Both the position numbers and the translations under genes were made by a program. The notes beneath the pieces were generated by a model. It was not told the origin of the DNA, ran no database searches, and was given only the letters and a program-made list of their open reading frames with translations. A DNA stretch of 64,000 nucleotides from contig NZ_KB893645.1 in the NCBI RefSeq assembly GCF_000374125.1, forward strand, positions 186,109 through 250,108, read 5' to 3'. Below, piece by piece: positions 1-8,450 of the stretch; the first letter of the stretch is position 1; each line of letters opens with the position of its first letter. Source of the DNA: Niabella aurantiaca DSM 17617. Its GTDB lineage: Bacteria; Bacteroidota; Bacteroidia; Chitinophagales; Chitinophagaceae.

Positions 1-1547
1 AGGATGCCATTACGGTAACCGGCGCTTCTACCGGTTTCTGGGACTATGCCAATGTACGGCTGGCCAACCTGGCCATCCGGGATGTACAGGCCGGAACACT
101 GAGCCAGGCAGAAAAAGAGGGCATCCTGGCCCAGGCGTATTTTATGCGGGCGTACACGTATTTTTCAATGGTAAAGGAATATGGCGGCGTGCCGATCGTT
201 AAAGCGCCGCTGGACCGGTACCAGGACGACCTGGACCTGCCGCGTAATTCCACAAAGGAGTGTTTTGATTTTATTATTGAGGACCTGGACCAGGCCATTG
301 CATTGCTGCCGCAAAAGATCGAAGTTACTTCTACCGACTGGGGACATATCGATGGAAATTTTGCACAGGCATTCAAAGCCAGGGTACTCCTGTATAAAGC
401 ATCGCCGCAGTTCAATCCCTCCAATCCCTGGAACAACGCCTACCGGGCCGATGCCTATACGGAGAATAAAAAGGCATACGAAAGTCTGAAGAGCCAGGGG
501 TATGGCCTGATCGAAGATTATGGAAAAATTGCACTGGCTGAAAAGAACTCGGAGATCGTATTCCCCGTCATCAATAAGTTTCCGGGCAAAACGGCCAACT
601 GGGATTTTGGGGCCAGGCCAGGCTCGCTGAGCCGGGGCAATGCTTCCGCATGCCCCACCTGGGAATTTGTAAAAGCCTTCCCTATGAAGGACGGTAAGCT
701 GTACAATGATCCCACGGGCGCCTATTACCAATCGGATGCAGCCTTTTTGCAGTCGTACTGGAAGAACCGGGATCCCCGTTTTGAAAAATCCATTCTCTGG
801 AATGCCCGGCTATTTCCTGTAGCGGGCACTCCCAAAGGGTATAAACAATATACCAGTGTGGGCATCGCCTCGGCAAATGATAACTTTGGTGTGAATCCCA
901 ATGTAGGAGATAAATCGACCAACAACAATACCTATACCGGCTTTTTTATCCTCAAGAACTGTAACCTGAACCTGACCCAGCCCAATGTACAGCAATATGA
1001 TATTGATTTTGTACTCATGCGTTTTGCGGAAGTAATGCTGAATTATGCAGAAGCCGCCAATGAAGCGGGCCATACGGCCGACGCGCTGGTGCTGCTGCGG
1101 GAGATCCGGAAAAGAGCCGGCATTGAGCCGGGTGCGGGCGGTACCTATGGCATCACGGCCGTTTCAAGGGAGCAGGTACGGCAGGCGGTCATGAACGAGC
1201 GCAATATCGAGTTGTGTTTTGAAGGGCATCGCTTCAATGATCTGCGCCGCTGGCGGATGTTCAGCTTGCTGGATCAAAAGACCAAGAGCGGTGTAGAAGC
1301 CATTGCCATTAAAACGGACGGAACGGAAATGCCGATACTGCAGGCACAGCAGCAGGCCGGTACCTTCAGTCTTTCGGAAAACAATTTTAAATACTCCGTG
1401 GTACAGGTGCCGCAAACGGGCGTACAGAAGAACATCGTTCCGGAGAAGTATTATTTTTATCCGATTGCCCAAAGCATCATTAATAAGACCACAAAGCTGG
1501 AACAGAACAAAGATTGGGGCGGATCTTTTGATCCTACCCTGCATTGA
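1..1547 (+). CDS. SusD/RagB-family nutrient-binding outer-membrane lipoprotein, 5' end missing
   Basis: The reading frame is open from the first bases of the window (codons begin at position 3), so the gene starts upstream and the N-terminal lipobox is not visible. About 514 residues remain. The start of the visible part, with helices around the AQAYFMRAYTYF segment, matches the TPR-like SusD core. The segment NERNIELCFEGHRFNDLRRW in the last third is the hallmark of the RagB/SusD family, and the end (NKDWGGSFDP) is typical. SusD proteins sit on the cell surface and deliver glycans or other nutrients to a SusC transporter, whose gene should lie just left of the window. The substrate cannot be told. 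Confidence in the family is very high. Confidence 0.95.
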   Translation, partial: DAITVTGASTGFWDYANVRLANLAIRDVQAGTLSQAEKEGILAQAYFMRAYTYFSMVKEYGGVPIVKAPLDRYQDDLDLPRNSTKECFDFIIEDLDQAIALLPQKIEVTSTDWGHIDGNFAQAFKARVLLYKASPQFNPSNPWNNAYRADAYTENKKAYESLKSQGYGLIEDYGKIALAEKNSEIVFPVINKFPGKTANWDFGARPGSLSRGNASACPTWEFVKAFPMKDGKLYNDPTGAYYQSDAAFLQSYWKNRDPRFEKSILWNARLFPVAGTPKGYKQYTSVGIASANDNFGVNPNVGDKSTNNNTYTGFFILKNCNLNLTQPNVQQYDIDFVLMRFAEVMLNYAEAANEAGHTADALVLLREIRKRAGIEPGAGGTYGITAVSREQVRQAVMNERNIELCFEGHRFNDLRRWRMFSLLDQKTKSGVEAIAIKTDGTEMPILQAQQQAGTFSLSENNFKYSVVQVPQTGVQKNIVPEKYYFYPIAQSIINKTTKLEQNKDWGGSFDPTLH

Positions 1548-1552
1548 TCAGC

Positions 1553-1599
1553 CCGCAGGCGGGGCGCACCGGCATGGGCGGGGTCCTGCCTGCGGTATT
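1553..1599 (+). terminator. Possible terminator hairpin after the susD gene
   Basis: CCGCAGGC (1553-1560) can pair with GCCTGCGG (1588-1595), and TATTTTA follows. The loop is long (27 nt), so this is a weak candidate. The rest of 1600-1784 holds nothing I can support. Confidence 0.3.
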
Positions 1600-1784
1600 T
1601 TACCGGCCGCGGGCCGCTGCTCCTAATGGTCCGGCAACCATACCGCGGGTGTCTTTCAAAAACAGGAAGACCCGGCCGCCGTTTTTCTCCTGGGCTGTAG
1701 CTTTAAAGCACGAAGAATGGCCCCGGTTACGGGCCGGAACATAAAATGATTAAGGTACAATCTGCCGGTGTACAAAACCCTGCG

Positions 1785-2528
1785 TCAGCCTTCTTTTAGC
1801 CTAAGGAAACCGGCCGGGGCTTCCAGCATCCTGCTGCCGTACCAGCTGAACAATTCGCCGTCCACCAGCAGGATCTTTACACCGGGGAAAAGGCGCTGCA
1901 GCGCTGCCCGGTGCTTTTCGCTAAAGGGGTAGGGTTCTGAAGCAAGCAGGAGGTATTCCGGGCAAAGGGCCCGCAGCTCGTCCAGGTGTACCGTTGGGTA
2001 CCGGTTCCGGGCGGCATAAAGATTTTTGAACCCGGCCCTGCTCATCATGTCGCTGATGAATGTATCCCCGCCGGCCGTCATCCACGGGTCTTTCCAGATA
2101 AAATAGGCCGCTGTTTTTTGCGCGGGGTTTTTAAGCGCAGCAAATTCCTTTTCTATAGCGGATATCAAGGCTGTTGCTTCCGCAGTGCGTTGGGTAGCGG
2201 CACCAATGGTATGGATCATATCAAGCGCGCCCCGGTAGCTGTTCACATCCGTAACCAGCACCGGAAACCGTTCCTGCAGTGCTTCTACCTGCTCTTTTAC
2301 GTTTTCTTCCTTATTGGCAATGACCAGGTCCGGCCGGAGGGCGGCGATCTTTTCGGGGTTCAGGGTTTTGGTGCCGCCGATCCTTGTTTTGGTCCGGAAC
2401 CATGTTTGCGGATGTACACAGAATTTAGTAATGCCGGCCACTTCCTGTTCCAGGCCCAGGGTGTACAAAAGTTCTGTAACAGAGGGGACGAGCGATACGA
2501 TTTTCACGTTTCCGTTTTTGTTGAACAT
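1785..2528 (-). CDS. Helical-backbone metal/corrinoid-binding protein (BtuF/FepB fold), no signal peptide
   Basis: A 247-residue protein with the class III periplasmic-binding fold of vitamin B12 and siderophore receptors. The opening KIVSLVPSVTELLYTLGL and the later NPEKIAALRPDLVIANKEEN are the usual beta-alpha starts of the first lobe, and the second lobe contains GGDTFISDMMSRAGFKNLY. Length is typical for the short BtuF-like members. No signal peptide or lipobox is present, so as predicted it would stay in the cytoplasm; such signal-less versions occur in Bacteroidota and their role is unclear. It lies 109 bp downstream of menG on the same strand and may be cotranscribed with it. No ABC permease or ATPase is nearby. 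The ligand is unknown. Confidence 0.8.
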   Translation of the reverse strand: MFNKNGNVKIVSLVPSVTELLYTLGLEQEVAGITKFCVHPQTWFRTKTRIGGTKTLNPEKIAALRPDLVIANKEENVKEQVEALQERFPVLVTDVNSYRGALDMIHTIGAATQRTAEATALISAIEKEFAALKNPAQKTAAYFIWKDPWMTAGGDTFISDMMSRAGFKNLYAARNRYPTVHLDELRALCPEYLLLASEPYPFSEKHRAALQRLFPGVKILLVDGELFSWYGSRMLEAPAGFLRLKEG

Positions 2529-2637
2529 TCAATGCCCTGCGTTTCATAAGGTGCATGCCTTCTTTGAGCTGGTTTGAATTTGTTTAAGCTGGTTAAAATT
2601 TGAGAATGCGAATGTGAGCATCAAATCGGAAACAGAT

Positions 2638-3381
2638 TTATTTCTCCGCGGTATAAACACAGCAGATGCCAAAGGTAAGGGTACGGTACCGGGCATTGGA
2701 AAAGCCTGTTTTTTCAAGGATCGCAGTAAAATCCCTGCGCTCCGGAAATGCCCTGGCCGATTGATTCAGGTATTGATAGGCTTCCTTGTTCTGTTTTAAA
2801 AAACCGGCGATCTGTGGCGCAACCACATTCATGTAAAGCTGGTACAGCCCCTTAAAGATCCCCGGGCGGGGCCTGGAGAATTCGATGATCAGCAACTGAC
2901 CGCCGGGCTTCAGCACACGGTGCATTTCCGATAGCCCTTTTTCCAGGTGCTCAAAATTGCGCACGCCAAAGGCCGCCATCGCTGCATCAAACCGGTTGTT
3001 TTCAAACTGCAGGTTTTCGGAGTCGCCCTGTTCCAGTGTTATTTTATCGCTCAGGCCTTCTCTGGCAATTTTTTGCCGCCCCACTTCCAGCATCTGGGCA
3101 GAGATGTCCACGCCCGTAACGTGCTGCGGCTCCAGCATTTTGCAGGCCCGCAGGGCCAGGTCGCCGGTTCCGGTGGCAATGTCCAGCAGCAGCTGCGGCT
3201 CGTATTTTTTGAGCATCCGGATGGCCTTTTTGCGCCAGGCCACATCCGTGCGGCCAGAGAGTACGCGGTTGGTAAGGTCGTACCGGGGCGCAATGCGGTC
3301 AAACATTTCGGCTACCTGTTCTTTTTTTGATTTTCCGGATTCTTTAAACGGAATGATATGGTCGTGCGAAAATTCTGTCAT
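2638..3381 (-). CDS. menG: Demethylmenaquinone methyltransferase
   Basis: SAM-dependent methyltransferase of the UbiE/MenG family (247 residues), which makes menaquinone from demethylmenaquinone in the respiratory quinone pathway. The family signature near the N-terminus (VAEMFDRIAPRYDLTNRVLS) is followed by the SAM-binding DIATGTGDLAL, and by MAAFGVRNF and LKPGGQLLIIEFSRP, all in the expected order. A start six codons upstream exists (3399), but the ATG at 3381 gives MTEFSHDHI, a better N-terminus. Menaquinone rather than ubiquinone is assumed because Bacteroidota make menaquinone; ubiE is the synonym. High confidence. Confidence 0.93.
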   Translation of the reverse strand: MTEFSHDHIIPFKESGKSKKEQVAEMFDRIAPRYDLTNRVLSGRTDVAWRKKAIRMLKKYEPQLLLDIATGTGDLALRACKMLEPQHVTGVDISAQMLEVGRQKIAREGLSDKITLEQGDSENLQFENNRFDAAMAAFGVRNFEHLEKGLSEMHRVLKPGGQLLIIEFSRPRPGIFKGLYQLYMNVVAPQIAGFLKQNKEAYQYLNQSARAFPERRDFTAILEKTGFSNARYRTLTFGICCVYTAEK

Positions 3382-3653
3382 AAACCGCAAAGGTAGCAAG
3401 AATTGAACAGTGATGCGCGGGGGATTTTGCGGCCGGGTACCCGCTTTTTCCCGTTTTAAACGGGCGCCGGCCGGCCTGTAGCGGCCACCGATCCGCGCCG
3501 GGGGCTATGCTGCTGCCGGCACCCGGCAGGGGTGTTTTATTACATTCCAGTGTCGTTTTTAGGGGATTGTTTAAAGCGTAAGGAGGTGTATGGCGGGTTA
3601 CAGGCGGAGGTTTGCATTAGTGGCTGCTATTGGGCGCACCGCTTCTGTATGCT

Positions 3654-3890
3654 CTATTTGGCCGGTTTAATGATGAGGCCTGCAGCTTCCATGGGGCTGA
3701 TCAATGTGTATGCTTCTATTTTGAGGTGCCAGGCTATTTTAAAAAGGGTTTGTATTTCCGGCTGCTTAAAGTTGCGGCACCATGTGGATACGGTACCCTC
3801 CGCAACACCCAGGGCTATAGCCAATTCTTTCTGGGTCGTTTTTTGCTCTGCCAGAACCGCTTTTATCCTGTTGAAACTTTTCCCCTCCAT
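3654..3890 (-). CDS. Small XRE-family helix-turn-helix regulator
   Basis: A 78-residue protein starting at the ATG at 3890 (an ATG four codons upstream at 3902 is also possible). It consists almost entirely of a Cro/C1-type helix-turn-helix: the segment TTQKELAIALGVAEGTVSTW is the HTH, followed by CRNFKQPEIQTLFKIAWHLK, as in phage repressor-like domains. It has no other domain, so it is probably a dimeric DNA-binding protein. Two AT-rich palindromes lie 70-110 bp upstream (3961-4001), which suggests autoregulation. No phage or toxin partner gene is next to it. Its targets are unknown. Confidence 0.75.
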   Translation of the reverse strand: MEGKSFNRIKAVLAEQKTTQKELAIALGVAEGTVSTWCRNFKQPEIQTLFKIAWHLKIEAYTLISPMEAAGLIIKPAK

Positions 3891-3960
3891 ACCCTCAATC
3901 ATTGTAGAATATCGAAGATAATCAAGTGTATTTTGAATATTTTTTACTAAAAAGAATCAA

Positions 3961-4001
3961 TAGGATTTATATAAGATCCTATAAGAATTATTTATAATTC
4001 T
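3961..4001. promoter_or_regulatory. Pair of AT-rich palindromes upstream of the XRE gene
   Basis: TAGGAT (3961-3966) pairs with ATCCTA (3976-3981), and AGAATTA (3984-3990) pairs with TAATTCT (3995-4001). The second directly abuts the promoter-like TTTTGG at 4001-4006. Position between a divergent promoter and a small XRE regulator suggests operator sites; this is inference from location and symmetry only. Confidence 0.35.
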
Positions 4002-4033
4002 TTTGGAATTATTATTATTTATTTTTATTTTTG
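4002..4033 (+). promoter_or_regulatory. Bacteroidota-type promoter (TTTG-N20-TATTTTTG)
   Basis: TTTG at 4002-4005 and TATTTTTG at 4026-4033 are separated by 20 bp and match the Bacteroidota sigma-ABfr consensus TTTG...TAnnTTTG. Transcription would start near 4040 and run toward the structured RNA and the TlpA gene. Confidence 0.4.
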
Positions 4034-4127
4034 GTTCCAGAAGATTTGAATAAAATGCTATTTGGCCGAAAGATGAATCAGCCGTAATGGATTTGTTATT
4101 CAATTTTCTGGTTTGAAAAAATGGAAA

Positions 4128-4135
4128 TAGATTTG
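4128..4135 (+). promoter_or_regulatory. Minus-7 promoter element of the structured RNA
   Basis: TAGATTTG fits TAnnTTTG exactly and places a transcription start near 4141, right at the base of the long hairpin that follows. The minus-33 element is poor. Confidence 0.4.
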
Positions 4136-4140
4136 CGCTT

Positions 4141-4333
4141 CTAATAGTAGAAAGCGCCTTAACGAGTCTCGTCCCACGAACCTGACAATTTCAGCACGAG
4201 AGTAAGTTAAAGCGCCCAACTTCCCATATAAGGGGTTGGGCCTACTTACGTTTTTTGTGCTGAAGCCATTTTCGGGTGGTGGGCCTTGTCAGGGCCTGTG
4301 GGCAAAAGCGGGTAGGTTTCAGCCCCTTTTTTT
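4141..4333 (+). ncRNA. Long rod-shaped structured RNA candidate, possibly 6S-like
   Basis: This non-coding stretch folds into one nested hairpin. Outer arms GAAA/TTTC (4150-4153 with 4317-4320) enclose CCCAC/GTGGG (4173-4177 with 4298-4302), CCTGACAA/TTGTCAGG (4181-4188 with 4286-4293), TTCAGCAC/GTGCTGAA (4190-4197 with 4257-4264), GTAAGT/ACTTAC (4202-4207 with 4244-4249), CCCAAC/GTTGGG (4215-4220 with 4235-4240) and CCC/GGG with an ATATAA loop. A 21-nt strand (4265-4285) is unpaired on one side only. A promoter element ends 6 nt before it and a T-run (4326-4333) closes it. Length (~185 nt), rod shape and internal bubble resemble 6S RNA, the RNA-polymerase-binding regulator, but I cannot match it to the family consensus. 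A leader for the TlpA gene is the main alternative. Confidence 0.5.
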
Positions 4334-4625
4334 AGAGACTCATCTAACTTTTATGAGATGAGTAAACTGCTTTTACACAATGTCTGTTTACAAGCTGGCG
4401 CTTGCAATTCAGGAGGTCCGCACCATGCTCTGTACAATGCCAGGCTTGCCTGCAAACCCAAAAACCCGGTGTAATATTATAGCCGGGCGGGAGGCGGTTT
4501 TCTCATGCTAAGCCTCCCATACCCCCCGGCTTATCCGGCAAAAAATACTGCAAAAGTATTCACCCGTATACGCTGCCCGGTGAATAACCTAAACAATATT
4601 GCTTTACTTCTTAAACACTTGTAAT
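4334..4625 (+). other. Non-coding leader region with two hairpins
   Basis: Between the RNA candidate and the TlpA start there is no gene. It holds a perfect 8-bp hairpin (ACTCATCT 4338-4345 with AGATGAGT 4356-4363) and a 7-bp hairpin (GGGAGGC 4489-4495 with GCCTCCC 4512-4518). Neither is followed by a T-run. No clear TAnnTTTG element was seen just before 4626. Confidence 0.4.
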
Positions 4626-5204
4626 ATGAAAAGAACGACGCTCCTCGGCGTTATGGCATTGTTTTGCCTGGCGCTAACCGCTCAACAAAACACCCGATCA
4701 CCGTTGCTGGTAGGCGAGCGCTTACCCAATATTACGTTTCACAATATTATCAATCATACGGCGAATACAGCAACCCTATCGGGTTTTCAGCAGGATTATA
4801 CCAGGCTCGTGTTACTGGATTTCTGGAACACTACCTGTATTCCCTGTATACGGGCTTTTAAGAAGCTTAATATCTTGCAACAGCAATATAATAACCAGTT
4901 GCAGATCGTACTGGTGACGTCTGAAGATAGTATTGCCGTTAAGAACACCATTGCTAATTGGGAAATGGCCAATGGCCAAAAGCTGAATATTCCGATCATA
5001 ACAAAAGACTCGCTGTTACGCAAATACATCCGTCGGCGCTATAATCCTCATTATGCCTGGGTGGCGCCCGATGGCGTGCTGCTGGCACAGACCTCTGCTA
5101 CTTTTGTTACTCCGGATGTTGTAGCTGCGTATATGAAAACCATGCTTGCGGATGTGGAACATCGGGGCTATAAAAAACGCGATAGTAAAAGAACCAAAAA
5201 CTAA
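4626..5204 (+). CDS. TlpA-like exported thioredoxin-fold protein
   Basis: A secreted or periplasmic thioredoxin-fold protein of 192 residues. The start at 4626 gives a clean signal peptide (MKRTTLLGVMALFCLALTAQ); an ATG at 4599 would put nine extra residues in front of it. The redox motif is C71-I-P-C74 within LLDFWNTTCIPCIRAF, the standard TlpA/ResA context, followed by VTSEDSIAV and a C-terminal WVAPDGVLL. It lacks the long N-terminal domain of many Bacteroidota TlpA proteins. The stop lies 7 bp before the SusC start, so the two are cotranscribed. TlpA-SusC-SusD triplets are common in this phylum; the thioredoxin partner may keep cysteines of exported proteins reduced, but its real target is not known. 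Confidence 0.85.
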   Translation: MKRTTLLGVMALFCLALTAQQNTRSPLLVGERLPNITFHNIINHTANTATLSGFQQDYTRLVLLDFWNTTCIPCIRAFKKLNILQQQYNNQLQIVLVTSEDSIAVKNTIANWEMANGQKLNIPIITKDSLLRKYIRRRYNPHYAWVAPDGVLLAQTSATFVTPDVVAAYMKTMLADVEHRGYKKRDSKRTKN

Positions 5205-5211
5205 AAAGACC

Positions 5212-8200
5212 ATGAAGAAACATATTGTACTGGCAGCAGCCGTTTGCATGGCTGCGCTACACCTGTGCGCACAGGCGCCGGTGACAGGCTCATTGATCAG
5301 TGACCGAACCAAAGATCCTGTAAGGGGAGCGACCGTCCGTTCTTTGGCTACGGGTGCAACAGCCAAAACGAATGGGAGCGGGCACTTTAGTATAAAGCTG
5401 AAATCATTTCCGGATAGTCTGCGCTTTACCCATATCGGCTATATAACCCAAACGGTAGTGATAGCCCATCCGGGGCAGGTGGTATTGGCTGCATTAACGG
5501 AGCGTGAAGAGGAAATGGAACAGGTGTTTGTAAATACCGGCTATCAAAAACTAAAGCCCAATGAAATAAACGGGTCCGTAACGGTTATTGACAATAAAAT
5601 GCTGAACGAGCAAACGGGCACCAATATTCTGCAACGACTAAAGGGCATTACAAATGGCCTTGTTTTTAACAGTGGTAAGGTAGGCGCGGAAGGGGGAAAC
5701 AACGACATCTCCATACGGGGGCTTAGTACCATAAACGGCCCACTGGCTCCGCTGATCATCCTGGATAATTTTCCATATGAGGAAAATATCGACAATATCA
5801 ATCCCAATGATGTGGAAAGTGTTACCATCCTGAAAGATGCAGCGGCTGCCAGTATCTGGGGCGCCCGCGCAGGCAATGGGGTTATTGTGATCACCACCAA
5901 GCGAGGCAAGTATAATGACCGCCTGCGGATTAATCTGAACAGTAGTTACCTGTTTACCCGTCCGGTGGACCTGTATTCTGCAAAACAAATGCCGGTAGCG
6001 GATTACATAACATTGGAGCAAGGATTGTTTGATAAGGGGTATTTTAATGAAACGATCGACAACACTGCCACCCGTCCGGCCTTATCACCCCTGGTAGAAG
6101 TGCTGGTAAAACGGCGGGAAGGAAAGCTGAGTGATGCAGAAGCGGCGACGCAGATCGAAGCGTTGAAGCAGTACGACAGCCGGGAACAATATGCCCGGTA
6201 CTTTCAGCGCACGGGTCTTACACAACAACATTCCCTAAGCGTAAGCGGCGGCAGCGGCCAGTTTTCATGGCGGCTGGCAGGCAATTATAACCATGTGGTA
6301 GGTGCCGACCGCTCGCTTTTCGATAAAATAAATGTGCATCTCGACAACCGCATACGGCCGGTAAAGAACCTTGAGGTGGCCTTAACGGCCTATTATACCA
6401 ACAGCAGTTCGAAGGGAGGCTTGCCGAGCTTCAACTCGGTCACCAGCATTAACAGGCGTCATGTGCCCTACCTGCGTTTTATGGATGATAACGGTCAATC
6501 CATACCCATTGATCAATACCGGCGGGGCTACACAGATACGGCAGGGGGTGGACGCCTGCAAAGCTGGGATTATTACCCGCTGGAGGAGTACGAGCACAAC
6601 AATACCACCAGAGTGGTGCAGGATATGATACTGCGTGCGTCGGTGGATTATAAGATCTACAAAGGCCTTTCTTTTAATGTAGACTATCAATATCAGAAAC
6701 AATGGTCAAAAAGCAGAGCGCTTGCCGATACGGTCAGTTTTTATACACGGGATCTTATAAACCGGTTTACCAGCCTGCCTGCAAACCCGGCACTGCCGCC
6801 GGTGTATAACGTGCCCCAGGGTGCAATACTTGATCTGGCAAACGGCGCCCTTATTACAAAAAATCTTCGGGGGCAGCTCAACTTCTCGCAGCATTGGGGG
6901 CAGCACAGCATTACAGCCATATTCGGTAGTGAAATGCGTGAAGCGCTGACTGAATCGGGGGATGCGCTTACCATATATGGCTACCAGGAAGATCCGTTGT
7001 CGCAGGTGCGGGTGAACTACACGGCAGCTTTTCCCAATTATATTACCGGCAGCCCGGAGCGCATACCCAGTCGCGAGGGTGTTACCGCTTATTATATCAC
7101 CCGATTTGTAAGCACCTATGCAAACGGCTCCTATACATTCGCAAGAAGATATACGCTCAGTGGGAGTTTCCGGAAGGATGCCGCTAATGTGTTCGGATTA
7201 AAGACGAATGATAAATGGAACCCTCTTTGGTCTTCGGGTATCGGATGGCTGCTCTCCGGGGAATCGTTTTATAAAGTATCAGCGCTGCCCTATTTAAAAC
7301 TTAGGGTTACATATGGGTATAGCGGTAACCTGGATACCCGCAAAACACCGCTGCCTATATCCGGTGTAGGCAATGATCCAACTACCGGTTTCATGGTACA
7401 GCGGATCAGCAGCCTGAATAATCCTTCCCTGCGATGGGAAAAGTCAGGACAGACCAACTTCGGTATTGATTTTAGATTGGAGCAGGATGTCGTAAGCGGT
7501 TCACTGGAATATTATCAGAAAAAAGGGACCAATCTTTATGGCCCGTCTCCGCTGGACTATACGACCTGGGGACTGAGCCGTTATATTGTAAAGAACGTGG
7601 CGGATATGAAGGGGCATGGAGTGGATGTGTCCATTACGACCAAAAACCTGAACGGGAAAGTAAAGTGGAAAACCATTTGGATCTATAATTACAACACCAG
7701 TAAGACGACACGGTACTATTCCGATCAGGCAAAAGACTTTTATACTGCAAATGACGATGGGAACAGGATAAATCCCGTTATCGGCCGGCCGCTTTACTCG
7801 CTTACTGCTTATAGATGGGGCGGGCTGGATGCAAAGGGCGACCCGCAGGGTTACCTGGATGGGAAACTGAGCACAGATTATAAGGCAATTTACAGTGCAG
7901 CAGCAGCAAAGGGGCTGCAAAGCGGTGGCCTGAAATATGTCGGATCTACCGTACCGCTTCATTTTGGCTCTGTAACGAACTTCCTGGAATGGCGACAGCT
8001 ACAGCTTTCGTTCAATCTGATGTATAAGGCCGGTTATTATTTTAAGAAAGGCACATTTACTTCTGCCGAGGTGATCATGGGGGGTATGGGGCGTGCGGAT
8101 TATGCCCTGCGCTGGCAGCAGCCGGGGGATGAGGCGCATACAACCGTACCGGCATTCGTATATACCGATTACCTCCAGTTTAACGAACGGGATGGATTTT

Positions 8201-8433
8201 ATATGAATGCAGAGCCCAATGTCGTACGGGGTGATCATATACGTCTAAACTATGTGAACCTGGCTTATGAAGCAAGATTGAAAAATAAAACAGGCACTGT
8301 ACTGCGGATTTATGCAAATGCGGCCAACCTGTGGATCTTATGGCGGGCTAATAAATACAAACTGGACCCCGACGCGCCTTATGGTGATCCTGCTGCCCGG
8401 CAATACACGGTGGGAGTTAATGTTGATTTTTAA
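5212..8433 (+). CDS. SusC/RagA-family TonB-dependent outer-membrane transporter
   Basis: A 1073-residue TonB-linked transporter. The ATG at 5212 is chosen over in-frame upstream codons because it begins a signal peptide (MKKHIVLAAAVCMAALHLCA). A carboxypeptidase-regulatory-like domain (about residues 25-100) precedes the plug, which carries the SusC hallmark around residues 200-230 (NPNDVESVTILKDAAAASIW, then GARAGNGVIVITTKRGK). The long beta-barrel ends in aromatic-terminated strand VGVNVDF. It moves a large ligand through the outer membrane using TonB energy. It is flanked by the TlpA gene (7 bp) and its SusD partner (17 bp). Downstream siderophore genes make an iron-chelate ligand worth considering, but the sequence itself does not show the substrate. 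Confidence 0.95.
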   Translation: MKKHIVLAAAVCMAALHLCAQAPVTGSLISDRTKDPVRGATVRSLATGATAKTNGSGHFSIKLKSFPDSLRFTHIGYITQTVVIAHPGQVVLAALTEREEEMEQVFVNTGYQKLKPNEINGSVTVIDNKMLNEQTGTNILQRLKGITNGLVFNSGKVGAEGGNNDISIRGLSTINGPLAPLIILDNFPYEENIDNINPNDVESVTILKDAAAASIWGARAGNGVIVITTKRGKYNDRLRINLNSSYLFTRPVDLYSAKQMPVADYITLEQGLFDKGYFNETIDNTATRPALSPLVEVLVKRREGKLSDAEAATQIEALKQYDSREQYARYFQRTGLTQQHSLSVSGGSGQFSWRLAGNYNHVVGADRSLFDKINVHLDNRIRPVKNLEVALTAYYTNSSSKGGLPSFNSVTSINRRHVPYLRFMDDNGQSIPIDQYRRGYTDTAGGGRLQSWDYYPLEEYEHNNTTRVVQDMILRASVDYKIYKGLSFNVDYQYQKQWSKSRALADTVSFYTRDLINRFTSLPANPALPPVYNVPQGAILDLANGALITKNLRGQLNFSQHWGQHSITAIFGSEMREALTESGDALTIYGYQEDPLSQVRVNYTAAFPNYITGSPERIPSREGVTAYYITRFVSTYANGSYTFARRYTLSGSFRKDAANVFGLKTNDKWNPLWSSGIGWLLSGESFYKVSALPYLKLRVTYGYSGNLDTRKTPLPISGVGNDPTTGFMVQRISSLNNPSLRWEKSGQTNFGIDFRLEQDVVSGSLEYYQKKGTNLYGPSPLDYTTWGLSRYIVKNVADMKGHGVDVSITTKNLNGKVKWKTIWIYNYNTSKTTRYYSDQAKDFYTANDDGNRINPVIGRPLYSLTAYRWGGLDAKGDPQGYLDGKLSTDYKAIYSAAAAKGLQSGGLKYVGSTVPLHFGSVTNFLEWRQLQLSFNLMYKAGYYFKKGTFTSAEVIMGGMGRADYALRWQQPGDEAHTTVPAFVYTDYLQFNERDGFYMNAEPNVVRGDHIRLNYVNLAYEARLKNKTGTVLRIYANAANLWILWRANKYKLDPDAPYGDPAARQYTVGVNVDF

Positions 8434-8450
8434 CACTAAAAACGATTTTT

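Noticed and set aside
1303-1744. Overlapping plus-strand frames of 107 and 66 codons at the end of the susD gene
   Set aside because: They are out of frame with susD or lie in GC-rich spacer, with no motif.
5016-5366. 116-codon minus-strand frame across the TlpA-SusC junction
   Set aside because: It is antisense to two well-supported genes.
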